Numbered from the stretch's first letter, positions 42,479 to 51,255 are shown. The stretch is DNA of 64,000 nt from Acidovorax soli (GCF_014207955.1 NZ_JACHLK010000011.1:124001-188000); one strand, 5' to 3'. The notes: generated from the sequence alone by a model not told the origin. Made by a program: numbers and translations.

Positions 42479-44199
42479 GCGGCCCCCTCCCCCTGCACCA
42501 GGCGCCCGCTGGCATGCGGCCCGCGGCCGGAGGTCAGCGCAAACTGCAGCTGGCCCTTGCCGGGCACCCACTGCAGCTGCACCTGGACCCGGTCGCCGGG
42601 CAGGATGGGCTGCTGGAACTTGACCACCTCGGCGCGCAGGAAGGCCGCCGGAATGCCGAAGGCCTGCTGCCCCAAGGTGACCACCCAGTGCAGCTGCGCC
42701 ACGCCGGGCACGATGGGCGCGCCAGGGAAGTGGCCGTCGAGCACGCGCAGCCCGGGGTCGACCAGCAGGCTGGCCGTGGCCTGGTGCGCGCTGCGCTCGG
42801 TCCATTCGGGCAGGGGCATGAGCGGGCGGAACAGCGCCAGCAGGTCGTGCTGCGTGGTCTTGCCCTGGGCGTTTTGCGGCAGGGCCGCCACGTAGCGCCA
42901 GCTGCGCGGCAGGGCCACGCGGTCCACCACGGGTGCCAGCAGGGCGCGCAGCGCGTCCCCCATGGGCTTGCGGCCCTGCTGCTGCAGGGCCTGCCAGCCG
43001 GCCTCGGTGAGCGCAAGCACCATGCCCACGCGCGCGGCGGCGGGCGGCGCTTCGAGCACCACGGCCCGGGCAGCCGCCACCCGGTCGCTGGCCAGCAGGG
43101 CGTTTTCCATGGCGGTCAGGGAGATGCGCTTTTCGGCGATCTTGGCGATGCGGTCGGCCCGGCCCTGCAGCACGAAGCCGGCGCCCCCATCGCCACCGTC
43201 TTGCGGCAAGGCGCGGTCGGCCGTCTCCCACCAGGCATCGGCATCGGGCAGGTGGCCCGAGCGCACCGACAGGCAGCCACTGTCGGCCAGGCGCACCTGC
43301 ACGCCCGGCAGGGGCTGCCAGGCATCGCCCTGCTCGGCCCGGCGGCGCCAGGCGATGCCGCCGGTTTCCGAGCTGCCGAACACCTCGGTGGTGGAATGGC
43401 CGAGCAAGGCCAGCGCATGGGCCGAGGCCTCGGGCGGCAGCGGGCCGCCCGACGAGAAGATGCCGCGCAGGCCCTGGGAGGCGGCCGCCCAGTCGAGGTG
43501 ATCGGGCAGGCGGCTGAGCATGGCGGGGCTGGAGATGAGCAGCGTGGGGCCGGGCGGGGACAGCTGGGCCACCAGCTCCTCGGGGTAGCGCGCAAACCCG
43601 GTGCCCAACAGCCGCCCCGCGGCCAGCGGCCACAGCACACGGAACAGCAGGCCGTAGATGTGCTGGTGCGAGACGGTGGCCAGCGTGCGCAGGCCCGGTT
43701 CGTTGGCCATCGGGCCGAACACCGCCTGCAGCGCATGCACTTCGGCATCGAGCTGCGAAAGGTGTTTGACGATGCGTTCGGGCACGCCCGTGGAGCCCGA
43801 GGTGAACAGCACCACCTGCGCCGCGCGCATCGAAAGCGGCTGCAACTGCACCGCCGCCGCGCCCGTTGTATCGGGCACGAGGGCATCCGGCAACTGGCCC
43901 GCGCAGGCCTGCACCTGGGGCAGCAGGTGCGCCAGGGTATGGGGCTGCAGGTCGCTGGCCAGCACCGGCGTCTTGCCCGCATGCCAGGCCCCCCAGAGGG
44001 CGGCCGCAAACTGCAGCGGCTCCTCGAAATACAGGCCCACCTCGGTGCCCTGCACCTGCTGGAAGGCGGCGCACCAGGCCTTGACGGACAGCACCCAGTC
44101 CGCGTGCCGCACCGGGCTGCCCGCAGAGGCCGCGACCTCGTGCCCTGCGGCACGCGCCTGCGGCAGGGCCACCTCGGACAAGGCTGTAAACGTGTTCAC
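42475..44199 (-). CDS. AMP-dependent acyl/aryl-CoA ligase fused to a dehydratase domain (ApeH-ApeI-like)
   Basis: A 574-residue two-domain protein. Residues about 1-455 are an ANL adenylating enzyme with the A3 loop T-S-G-S-T-G-V-P near 135 and a F-G-S-S-E-T-G-G A5-type motif. Residues about 465-574 are a hot-dog dehydratase domain with L-D-G-H-F-P-G-A-P-I-V-P-G-V-A-Q, the FabZ-type catalytic motif. In characterised aryl polyene clusters ApeH (ligase) and ApeI (dehydratase) are separate, so the fusion is notable. Start GTG 44199. The ligase is likely to load the aryl starter. Confidence 0.88.
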   Translation of the reverse strand: MNTFTALSEVALPQARAAGHEVAASAGSPVRHADWVLSVKAWCAAFQQVQGTEVGLYFEEPLQFAAALWGAWHAGKTPVLASDLQPHTLAHLLPQVQACAGQLPDALVPDTTGAAAVQLQPLSMRAAQVVLFTSGSTGVPERIVKHLSQLDAEVHALQAVFGPMANEPGLRTLATVSHQHIYGLLFRVLWPLAAGRLLGTGFARYPEELVAQLSPPGPTLLISSPAMLSRLPDHLDWAAASQGLRGIFSSGGPLPPEASAHALALLGHSTTEVFGSSETGGIAWRRRAEQGDAWQPLPGVQVRLADSGCLSVRSGHLPDADAWWETADRALPQDGGDGGAGFVLQGRADRIAKIAEKRISLTAMENALLASDRVAAARAVVLEAPPAAARVGMVLALTEAGWQALQQQGRKPMGDALRALLAPVVDRVALPRSWRYVAALPQNAQGKTTQHDLLALFRPLMPLPEWTERSAHQATASLLVDPGLRVLDGHFPGAPIVPGVAQLHWVVTLGQQAFGIPAAFLRAEVVKFQQPILPGDRVQVQLQWVPGKGQLQFALTSGRGPHASGRLVQGEGAA

Positions 44200-44272
44200 T
44201 TGCTCGATTCCTGATTCTTGGAGTTGTTGGACAGGGACGGGGAAAAAAAGTCGCTTGGCTCTGCCCAGCGCT

Positions 44273-44836
44273 CTACTGCGGCCCCAGGGTCAGCGCCCCG
44301 CGCCGGCGCACCCACTGGCGCACCAGCCACTCGCCGCCCATCAGGCAGCCCATGAGCACATAGGCCACAAGCCCGTTGTACAGCGCCCAGGTGGCATCGC
44401 TGCACCAGGCGGCGGTGTAGGCCGCGGCAGCGCCGTTGGCCACGAAGAACGCGCACCACACGGCGGTCACCTTGCGCGTGTAGCGCACGCCGGACTCGGG
44501 CAGATCGGGCTGGGTGATGCGGGCCACGCGCTCGATCACCGTAGGCGGGTAGCGCAGGCTCACCGCGAACACCACCAGCAGCACGGCGTTGACCAGCACC
44601 GGATAGAGCTTGACGGCCAGGGCATCGGCGCGCCACCAGGAGGCCAGCGCCAGCACGGCCGCGCCCGAGGCCACGGCCCACCAGAAGCGCTGGCGCGTGG
44701 CCACGGCGCGCAGCACGGCCAGCAGCACCAGCAGCACGGCCAGCCACTGCGGCGCCACGCGGCCCATGGCCAGGTACACGCCCAGCGGGTACAGCACCGT
44801 CAGCACCACCAGCACGGCGGTCACAAGCTTGTGCAT
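44273..44836 (-). CDS. Membrane protein of aryl polyene cluster (ApeG-like)
   Basis: A 187-residue protein with about five to six hydrophobic segments and a conserved short loop E-R-V-A-R-I-T-Q-P-D-L-P. It falls between the ACP gene and the ligase as COG4648-type membrane proteins do in these clusters. Role unknown; export or anchoring to the membrane is a guess. Confidence 0.75.
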   Translation of the reverse strand: MHKLVTAVLVVLTVLYPLGVYLAMGRVAPQWLAVLLVLLAVLRAVATRQRFWWAVASGAAVLALASWWRADALAVKLYPVLVNAVLLVVFAVSLRYPPTVIERVARITQPDLPESGVRYTRKVTAVWCAFFVANGAAAAYTAAWCSDATWALYNGLVAYVLMGCLMGGEWLVRQWVRRRGALTLGPQ

Positions 44837-44864
44837 GATGATGGCCGGCCGCCTGCCCGCGCGC

Positions 44865-45125
44865 TCAGGCCGGGGAGGCGGCGTCGTTCACCAGGCGGTG
44901 CAGGGCGTCGACCACGTCCTGCACCGTGCGCACGGACTTGAAGGCGTCGGCGTTCAGGCGCTTGCCCACCCAGGGCTTGAGCTGCACGATCAGGTCCACC
45001 GCATCGATGCTGTCGATGTCCAGGTCGTCGTACAGGCGGGCCTCGGGCGTGATGCGGTCGGCGTCGATTTCGAACGTCTCCTGCAGGATCGCGGCGATGC
45101 GTTCGTAGATGGCTTCTTTGTTCAT
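44865..45125 (-). CDS. Acyl carrier protein 2 (ApeF-like)
   Basis: An 86-residue ACP. The 4'-phosphopantetheine Ser lies in L-D-I-D-S-I-D-A-V-D near residue 39. Four-helix-bundle pattern and acidic composition are typical. It is placed 35 nt downstream of the other ACP gene and 28 nt before the membrane gene. It carries the aryl/polyene chain or starter. Confidence 0.93.
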   Translation of the reverse strand: MNKEAIYERIAAILQETFEIDADRITPEARLYDDLDIDSIDAVDLIVQLKPWVGKRLNADAFKSVRTVQDVVDALHRLVNDAASPA

Positions 45126-45160
45126 GTCGTATTTTCCGTGAATGCCACTCGCTTCGTCAG

Positions 45161-45421
45161 TCAGTGCGTGCGGCTGGCGGCCACGAAGGCGGCCAGCGCC
45201 TGCACGCTGCCAAAGTGCTTGCGCGTCTGCTCCGAGTCGGCCGACATGCTCAGGCCGTAGCGCTTTTGCAGGGCCAGGCCGAGCTCCAGCGCGTCGATGG
45301 AGTCGAGGCCCAGGCCCTCGACGAACAGCGGCGCTGCGGGGTCGATGTCTTCGGGCGCGATGTCTTCGAGCGCCAGGCTGGAGATGATGATTTCCTTGAT
45401 TTCTTGCTCAAGTTGAAGCAC
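45161..45421 (-). CDS. Acyl carrier protein 1 (ApeE-like)
   Basis: An 86-residue ACP with the modified Ser in G-L-G-L-D-S-I-D-A-L-E-L near residue 40. Start GTG 45421 overlaps the acyltransferase stop by 14 nt, so translation is coupled. Two ACPs with different sequences are standard in these clusters and probably serve starter and elongation steps. Confidence 0.93.
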   Translation of the reverse strand: MLQLEQEIKEIIISSLALEDIAPEDIDPAAPLFVEGLGLDSIDALELGLALQKRYGLSMSADSEQTRKHFGSVQALAAFVAASRTH

Positions 45422-46184
45422 AGGCAGGTCCCTTGAAAAGTTGTACGGACAGGTGCTCGGTCACATGGCGCGCAGCCAGGGAATCGCTGGCAGCCGAGTC
45501 ACAGAATTCTTCCACCGCGATATCGGGCCGCACCTCGATGGTGAAGTGCGGCTTGCGCACGGGCACCCTCCACCACGGCGTGCCCTTGGTCAGCATGGGC
45601 AGGCTGCTGTGGATGTGCACGGGCGTGATGTCGATGCGCCCTTTCACGGCCACATGGGCCGCGCCGCGCTGCAGCTTGACCTTGCCGTGCAGCGGCGTGC
45701 GCGTGCCTTCGGGGAAGATGATGAGGTTGTTGCCATCCTGGAGCGAGCGCACGCAGTCCTTCAGCAGGCCCGCGCCGTCGCCATTGGTGATGAAGCCCGC
45801 GGCCCGGATCGGGCCGCGCGTGAACGGGTTGCGCGCCAGCGCCTCCTTGACGATGCAGTCCGCATGGCGCACGAAGGAGATCAGGAACACCACGTCGATC
45901 AGTGAGGGGTGGTTGGCCAGGATCAAGAGGCCCCGGCGCTGCAGGCGTTCGCGTCCATGCACCTCGTACGAGATCACGCCCACGAAGTTCATGAGCCCCA
46001 CGAAGCAGCGAAAGCTGTGGTGGATGATGGTCTGGCACAGCTGCTTCTGGCGCGCGGCCCCGCGCACGAAGAGCATGGCCACGGGGCACACGACGATGCC
46101 CAGCACGATGCCCCCCAGGCCGAACACGGAAAAACAGAAACCCGTGGCCACGATGCGCCAGGCCCGGTTGATCGCTTCACGCAT
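45408..46184 (-). CDS. 1-acylglycerol-3-phosphate acyltransferase-like (ApeD-like)
   Basis: A 258-residue PlsC-family acyltransferase. H-x4-D in A-N-H-P-S-L-I-D, then F-P-E-G-T-R-T-P, and one or two N-terminal membrane helices. It probably builds the lipid on which the polyene is anchored. ATG 46184 overlaps the KS-like gene by 8 nt. The open frame extends far upstream, but that is a shadow of the KS gene. Confidence 0.9.
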   Translation of the reverse strand: MREAINRAWRIVATGFCFSVFGLGGIVLGIVVCPVAMLFVRGAARQKQLCQTIIHHSFRCFVGLMNFVGVISYEVHGRERLQRRGLLILANHPSLIDVVFLISFVRHADCIVKEALARNPFTRGPIRAAGFITNGDGAGLLKDCVRSLQDGNNLIIFPEGTRTPLHGKVKLQRGAAHVAVKGRIDITPVHIHSSLPMLTKGTPWWRVPVRKPHFTIEVRPDIAVEEFCDSAASDSLAARHVTEHLSVQLFKGPACAST

Positions 46185-46938
46185 GCACACGCTCCCACAT
46201 CCATTGGCCTGACGCATGGCCGTGTACCAGGTTCTTGCGTTCACCCTGCAGCAGAAAATGCAGCGCATCGAGCCCATGCGGCAAGGCCACCGTCTCGCCG
46301 CGCCCATCGGCCTCGCCCGGCGCATCGATGGCCTGCAGCGCAAAGCCCGCTTCGCCAGGCTGCAGGGGCGCCAGCCGCACAGCCCAGGCGTATTCGGCCA
46401 CGGGCTCATCGTGGAAGACGGTGTAGTCGGGCGGCAGCAGCTCGTCATAGCAGACCAGCAACACCTCGCCGAAGGCCTCGGCATCGTGCAGCAGGCCCAA
46501 GGCCTCGACGAGGCCGGCCTCGGGCACGCAGTGCGAAGACGCGACGCAGACCGCGTTGGCGCGCATGCCGCGCAGGATGGAGTGCTGCGCGCCCACGGCG
46601 TTGTGCACCGACAGGCCGAAGGCGGTGGGCGACAGGGGTTCATCTTGGGCCTGCGAGCGCAGCAGTGCCAGCGCCTTGTCGGCATCGCCATAGCGCGATG
46701 CCCAGACCACGGGAATGTCGGCCCCCTGTTCGGGCGGCAGCACGCTGTCGGCCACGGCAACGGCCATCTTCGCCAGGTGGCCCAGCCGGCGCCGCGCCAT
46801 GGCGGGCACATGGGGCAGCTCGACCACGGTGTCGCCCACGGGGCACACCGGTGCCTGGGCCCACTGCAGCCATTGCTCCTGACTTTGCAGGCCTGGTGCT
46901 ATCGCAGCCCACGCCCGAACGGCGAACGCAGCGCGCAC
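46177..46938 (-). CDS. apeC: KS-like chain-length-factor protein (ApeC-like)
   Basis: A 253-residue ketosynthase N-terminal-type domain (ketoacyl-synt_2) that lacks the usual catalytic Cys/His set, as in chain-length factors. H-N-A-V-G-A-Q-H-S-I-L and C-V-A-S-S-H-C are the family-like elements. It fits ApeC, partner of ApeO. It is the first gene of the operon. Start GTG 46938 is preferred: GGGAGAGG lies 6-7 nt upstream, while the earlier GTG 46986 would add 16 unlikely residues. Confidence 0.8.
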   Translation of the reverse strand: MRAAFAVRAWAAIAPGLQSQEQWLQWAQAPVCPVGDTVVELPHVPAMARRRLGHLAKMAVAVADSVLPPEQGADIPVVWASRYGDADKALALLRSQAQDEPLSPTAFGLSVHNAVGAQHSILRGMRANAVCVASSHCVPEAGLVEALGLLHDAEAFGEVLLVCYDELLPPDYTVFHDEPVAEYAWAVRLAPLQPGEAGFALQAIDAPGEADGRGETVALPHGLDALHFLLQGERKNLVHGHASGQWMWERVHA

Positions 46939-46992
46939 AGCCCTCTCCCGATTTCTTTGATTGCTTGGCGTGTGTACGGCACACACGGGGCA

Positions 46993-46998
46993 ATTATC
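46993..46998 (-). promoter_or_regulatory. Putative -10 element for the aryl polyene operon
   Basis: Reading leftward, GATAAT on the minus strand lies about 55 nt upstream of the first operon gene (start 46938). No consensus -35 is seen 17 nt further up. An ACAG-N5-CTGT dyad lies close by at about 47020-47032. Low confidence. Confidence 0.3.
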
Positions 46999-47160
46999 TC
47001 AGAATCCCCCTTGGCGGCGACAGTTTTGCTGTTACATGTGCACACAAACAGACGCTCTGCCGGACCTGCACACGCCCACACAAAGGGTTACATCAGATCC
47101 ACCCAAATGGGGGATGCCATGGAGCGTTGCATCCGGGCGACAAAGGACGGCCGCCCCGCC

Positions 47161-47469
47161 CTACTCTTCGAAGCCGAAGCCCACCGCCGACACCCCGGCC
47201 GCGCTCGCCCGGGCCACCAGGTACTGGCCCGGCCCGACCACGATGGCCGTGCGCTCGAGCACGCCCGAGGGCGGCAGGTAGGCGTCGTACTCGATCCACT
47301 CCGCGTCAGTGGGTGTGGCGGCCGCGGCAAGGGCCACGCGGGCCAGCACGGCCGAGGCGCTGCGGTTGACCAGCGACAGCGTGAGCGTCCCGGTCTGGGA
47401 GGCGGGCTGGTAGAGGGGGGTGGCCGTGGCCGCAGCCAGGTCCATTGCAAAAAGACGTCCGTTGGCCAT
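47161..47469 (-). CDS. Phage structural protein, 102 aa
   Basis: A 102-residue beta-rich protein with a Thr/Ser-rich N-terminus (L-A-A-A-T-A-T-P-L-Y) and V-V-G-P-G-Q-Y-L-V-A. It resembles the small phage tail/fiber-associated proteins that follow fiber genes. It is the last gene of the phage module. Immediate neighbour 47475 (tail fiber) is 5 bp away. The open frame extends upstream to 47526; ATG 47469 is chosen for its position. Confidence 0.55.
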   Translation of the reverse strand: MANGRLFAMDLAAATATPLYQPASQTGTLTLSLVNRSASAVLARVALAAAATPTDAEWIEYDAYLPPSGVLERTAIVVGPGQYLVARASAAGVSAVGFGFEE

Positions 47470-47474
47470 GTCGA

Positions 47475-47936
47475 TCAAGCTCCTGAAAGAAAGAAAACCT
47501 TGCTGCGCGACTGCACCGGGGCCCATTGCTGCACGCCCTGGATCACGAACAGCGCCAGCGGCCGGGCCTGCACCGGCGCCACGGGCAGGCCCAGGGCGCC
47601 GCCGGCCTGCGAGCTGACCCAGGCCCGCACCCAGTTCGTGCTGGCCAGGGCCTGGCTGTTGTCGGCCGGGGGCAGCGGGGTGGCGGCGCTGACCGTGCCG
47701 CCCACGGCCAAGTGGCCGGCGATGGCCAGATTGCCGGCGATGGATTGGTCGCCCGTGAGGGCGTTGCCGCCGGCCAGGTTGGCCTTGGTGGCCAGGCCGG
47801 CATCGGTCTGCCCGGCCTTGGTGGCCACGCCGTCGAAGCCCAGCTCGATGCGCTGGAACTCGTCCTTGAGGACCTGCTCGTCCACCCGCTGCCCGGGCAG
47901 CGGGTTGAAGACGCGGTGGTAGTAGGTATTGGCCAT
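47475..47936 (-). CDS. Phage tail fiber-like protein
   Basis: A 153-residue protein beginning with N-P-L-P-G-Q-R-V-D-E-Q and then a repeat-like segment with alternating A-G/T-L-x-G-N motifs (A-N-L-A-G-G-N-A-L-T-G and G-N-L-A-I-A-G-H-L), as in trimeric tail-fiber shafts. It lies between the 676-residue tail gene and the 102-residue gene. Confidence 0.65.
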   Translation of the reverse strand: MANTYYHRVFNPLPGQRVDEQVLKDEFQRIELGFDGVATKAGQTDAGLATKANLAGGNALTGDQSIAGNLAIAGHLAVGGTVSAATPLPPADNSQALASTNWVRAWVSSQAGGALGLPVAPVQARPLALFVIQGVQQWAPVQSRSKVFFLSGA

Positions 47937-47968
47937 GGGGCTGCTCCTGCGTTTGGTGGGATTGGGGG

Positions 47969-49999
47969 TCAGCGGTCCAGCCGGCGCGGCGTGTAGACCA
48001 CCGACACGCTCTGCAGCGTGTGGGGCAGCTCGTCGCGCGCGCTGCTCACGATGTTCAGGCTGAGGTCGGTGCCCACGCCGTCCAGGCGCACCTTGGAGAG
48101 GGCGTTGGCGGGCACGCTGTAGTAGCTCTGGCCGTAGTTGCTCACGCTGTAGTAGGCGCCGCCGGCGTTCTGCAGCACGCCCACCACATCGGTCAGGCCC
48201 ACCTCGGGCCGGCCCAGGCTGTACTCGCCCTGCACCAGCAGGCGGCAGGCGCTGCGGTTTTTGCTCTCCAGGTCCACGCGCCGAAAGCGTTTCTTCTCCA
48301 TCGGGCTTTTGGTGTGGTTGAAGGCCAGCTTGAGGTAGGCCACGATCTCGGCCCCGTCGAAGCTGCGGCCCCGGTCGGCCTCGTAGACAAAGCCGTCGTC
48401 GCTGCCGAAGAAGTTGCGGTGCTCGCCGCCCACCACGGCATCGCAGGTGCAGCGCACCGTGCGGCCATAGTCGATGGGCATGAAGGCCAGCGCGCTGCCG
48501 CCATCGGCCGTGGGGATGGGCGTGACGCTCAGGCCCTCGCCGCCGGCAAAGAACAGGCGCATGCGCTTGTCGGCCCGGTTGACCACCGAGGCCGTGACCT
48601 GCCGCGCCTTGAGCAGCCGCTGGATGCGCGCAGACAGCGGCAACCGCTCGAAGTTGCCGAAGGCCTGCGTGGCACTGACCACGGCCACGCCCAGGGTGTC
48701 GAGCACCAGCACCCGGCCCAGGCTCTGCACGCTGCCGCGCTGCGCGCCCACGTCGTCGGCAAAGTTCACGAAGCGCCAGTCGGCGCTGCTGCTGCCATAC
48801 AGCACCCAGGTGCGCCCGGCGGCAAACACCATGAGCGCGCCGCCCTCGGCGTCCGAAGGCAGCACCTGCAGGCCCGTTACCACATCGCCCGCCGCGATCT
48901 CGGCCGCCCCCACCACCGCCGACCAGCGGTACGGATCGCCCACGGCGCTGTGCTGCAGCGAGCCCTCGAAGCTGAAGAACAGGTGGTTCTTGTGCGCCAC
49001 GCAGTGCACGGGCTTGTCCACCGCCATCCCGGTGGCCAGGGGCACCAGCACCTCGCCGTCGAACTCGAAGCCGCGGTTCACGCCGTCGGCGCCATAGATG
49101 CGCTGCTGCCCGGCGCGGCCGTTGAAGTTGTAGACCACGGTATCGAGCCGGCCGCCGGGCAGCTGGGTGATCGCCACCTCGGCCCCGCCGGCCAACGCCG
49201 TCACCCCGGCGGTGAAGGCGCCCGCGGTGAACGGCCCGCCCGAGGGTGCGGTGACGATGAAGCGCCCCTTGGCCGTGCCCGCCGCCCAGGTGCCCGACTC
49301 CACCACCACGCGCTTGACGATGGCGGACACGGCGCCCTTGGTGACGTTGGCGCCCACGGCAGGCTCCGTGCCGCTGCCGCTGGAAAAGGCCAGCTCATGG
49401 TAGTGGAGCACCGGCGCCCAGCCGGTGGCCGAACTCTTGTAGATGCTGCAGGCCGTGGCCGCCAGGTTGTCGCGCCAGGCGTAGACCGTGCCATTCAATA
49501 CGGCGACGCCGCGCAGCGGCCCCGAGCCCGGCACGGCCCCAATGGCCGTGCGGTAGTGCTCGGCGGCCAGCGCCGCAAAGGCGTTGTCGTCGAAGCCATC
49601 GATGTCCGAGGCGTCGCCGTCGAACCGGCCCACCGGGCTGCCCGCCACCGTGAGGACCTCGCCCACGGCGAACACACCGGTGCGCTGCGTCACAACGATC
49701 TGCGCCGCATGGCGCAGCAACAGCACCACGGCCGTGGCACCCGAGGTGGCCCCCACCACCGTCTGCCCCGCAGCCACACCGGTGAAGGCGGTGGCCGCGC
49801 GCAGGCATTGGTAGGCCGCATCGCCGGGCCGGGCCCGGCCGTCGAAGCGCTCGTAGCCGCCGATGCGCTCGTACCCCTCCAGGGCCGAGCTCTCGTAGTT
49901 GATCGCGCCCGTCACCATGCCCGGGCGCAGCGTGAGCTGGGCCGACTCGGCATCGAGCCCGCCCGAGAGCGGGAAGTACTGGGTCTTGAGAGATGGCAT
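47969..49999 (-). CDS. Large phage tail/virion protein, 676 aa
   Basis: A 676-residue beta-rich protein. The N-terminus reads L-S-G-G-L-D-A-E-S-A-Q-L-T-L-R-P-G-M, typical of phage tail-tubular/stabilising proteins of N4-gp56-type podoviral modules. No other domain is recognised. ATG 49999 was chosen because a strong coding pattern starts there; the frame is open nine codons upstream. It lies 205 bp downstream of the 232-residue gene, with a dispersed repeat in the gap. Confidence 0.65.
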   Translation of the reverse strand: MPSLKTQYFPLSGGLDAESAQLTLRPGMVTGAINYESSALEGYERIGGYERFDGRARPGDAAYQCLRAATAFTGVAAGQTVVGATSGATAVVLLLRHAAQIVVTQRTGVFAVGEVLTVAGSPVGRFDGDASDIDGFDDNAFAALAAEHYRTAIGAVPGSGPLRGVAVLNGTVYAWRDNLAATACSIYKSSATGWAPVLHYHELAFSSGSGTEPAVGANVTKGAVSAIVKRVVVESGTWAAGTAKGRFIVTAPSGGPFTAGAFTAGVTALAGGAEVAITQLPGGRLDTVVYNFNGRAGQQRIYGADGVNRGFEFDGEVLVPLATGMAVDKPVHCVAHKNHLFFSFEGSLQHSAVGDPYRWSAVVGAAEIAAGDVVTGLQVLPSDAEGGALMVFAAGRTWVLYGSSSADWRFVNFADDVGAQRGSVQSLGRVLVLDTLGVAVVSATQAFGNFERLPLSARIQRLLKARQVTASVVNRADKRMRLFFAGGEGLSVTPIPTADGGSALAFMPIDYGRTVRCTCDAVVGGEHRNFFGSDDGFVYEADRGRSFDGAEIVAYLKLAFNHTKSPMEKKRFRRVDLESKNRSACRLLVQGEYSLGRPEVGLTDVVGVLQNAGGAYYSVSNYGQSYYSVPANALSKVRLDGVGTDLSLNIVSSARDELPHTLQSVSVVYTPRRLDR

Positions 50000-50045
50000 C
50001 TTCACGTCAGCCCTCCATTGCACCGCGCTCGCCCACTGTGCTTGA

Positions 50046-50190
50046 AACTGGCGCAGCCAAAGCCAGTGCCCCCGCGCAAGGGCCGCCCCGCCGCGAAGGC
50101 GGCGTATCCAGCGTTTGCGCTGGGGGCGTCCCCCTCCCGAATCGCGTAGCGAGTCGAGAGAGGGGTGAAGGCGCGAAGCGACTCAGGGGG
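50046..50190. repeat. GC-rich dispersed intergenic repeat, copy 2
   Basis: Second copy of the block seen at 30508-30627, with the same order of shared segments (ACTGGCGCA, CCAG(C/T)GCCCCCG, GCGCTGGGGGCGTCCCCCT, CGCGAAGCG(A/G)CTCAGGGGG) and an extra GAGTCGAGAGAGGGG insertion. It lies between two phage genes, so a chromosomal-type repeat has entered the phage-derived region. Confidence 0.75.
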
Positions 50191-50204
50191 TGTTTTATTG
50201 CCGG

Positions 50205-50903
50205 TCATGCCAGGGGCCTCGCGCCAAAGCCGGGGCGCGGCAGCTGCGATTGCGCCAGCGCCGAAAAGCCCATGCTGTAGTTCTGCTCGGCGCGCTGGTA
50301 GACCTCGCTGGCCGCGTCGAAGCCGCCGTATTCGCGCAGCGCACGCCAGGCGATCAGGGGGTGGAAGCGCGCAGGCAGGGCCGGCTCGTCCGCGTCGAGC
50401 GCCAGGCTGGCGACATCCTTCACATAGGCCGCGCGCACCATGTGGGCCGCATCGGGCGCGGGGCCCACCAGCAGCTCGCCGCCGGGCGCAATGCTCCAGT
50501 AGCGCAAGGCCCCCGGGGCATGCGCGCCGGTCAGAAAGCGCTGGCGAAACGCCTCGTAGTCAAGCCAGGCCAGCGCATGCTCGCTCACCTGGCCATCGGC
50601 CACGCGCCAGGCGCTGGGCCGGTAGCCGTCGGCCGCGGGCTTCCAGGCGGCGAAGTCGGCCAGCGCAAAGCCCGGGGCCGCGGCCTCGGGCACCATCACC
50701 AGGCTGCCGGCTGGAACCTGGCCCAGGGCCTCGCCGCGGCGAAACAGCCAGGACTCGTGCGCCAGCGCGATGTCGCGCCAGGCCCAGTTCACCCACTCGA
50801 ACACGCGGGCATCATCGCCACTGGCCGTGCTGGCCGAGGCCGGCGGACCGCCGGACAAGCCGCTCTCGCGCTTGACGGCCCGGGCCAGTTGCAGGAAGTT
50901 CAT
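50205..50903 (-). CDS. Phage adaptor/virion protein, 232 aa
   Basis: A 232-residue protein. It begins N-F-L-Q-L-A-R-A-V-K-R-E-S-G-L-S-G-G, a pattern seen at the start of phage head-tail adaptor proteins. A Trp-rich body (W-V-N-W-A-W-R-D-I-A-L) follows. It sits between the small phage gene at 50914 and the large tail gene. Confidence 0.6.
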   Translation of the reverse strand: MNFLQLARAVKRESGLSGGPPASASTASGDDARVFEWVNWAWRDIALAHESWLFRRGEALGQVPAGSLVMVPEAAAPGFALADFAAWKPAADGYRPSAWRVADGQVSEHALAWLDYEAFRQRFLTGAHAPGALRYWSIAPGGELLVGPAPDAAHMVRAAYVKDVASLALDADEPALPARFHPLIAWRALREYGGFDAASEVYQRAEQNYSMGFSALAQSQLPRPGFGARPLA

Positions 50904-50913
50904 GGCGATCTCC

Positions 50914-51255
50914 TCAGCCTTTGCGCTGAAGTGGGAAGCGCGGCTTTTCCACCCAGCGCATCTTGTCGATGTTCTCGGGCTCCTCGGGGTCGGCCTCGCG
51001 CACCGTGTAGGCCAGGCCTTCGATGTGGTCGGCCATCTCCACCGGCACACGCACCCAGCGCTCGCGCTGGATCTGGATCTGGTAGTTGTTGAGCCCGAAA
51101 AAGGGCTGCTGCGGCTCGTGCAGCTCGCCCTTGAAGAGCTTGATCTCGACCGTCTGGCCCGAGAAGCCGTGCTGCTGCACGGCCACATCGATGTCGGTGT
51201 CGGTGCCTGCGGTGGTTTCGGCCAATGCGGCGGCCTTGGCGGGTGCTTTTGCCAT
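50914..51255 (-). CDS. Phage hypothetical protein, 113 aa
   Basis: A 113-residue protein with a Ala/Lys-rich start, a charged middle (K-L-F-K-G-E-L-H-E-P-Q-Q-P-F-F-G-L-N-N-Y) and a basic C-terminus. It lies between the capsid gene and the adaptor gene, a position where head-completion or decoration proteins occur. Family not recognised. Confidence 0.55.
   Translation of the reverse strand: MAKAPAKAAALAETTAGTDTDIDVAVQQHGFSGQTVEIKLFKGELHEPQQPFFGLNNYQIQIQRERWVRVPVEMADHIEGLAYTVREADPEEPENIDKMRWVEKPRFPLQRKG

Noticed and set aside
47161..47936. Possible diversity-generating retroelement target in the tail genes
   Set aside because: No reverse transcriptase, template repeat or A-rich variable region was seen.
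50002..50208. Small frame overlapping the second intergenic repeat
   Set aside because: It is only the translation of the GC-rich repeat.
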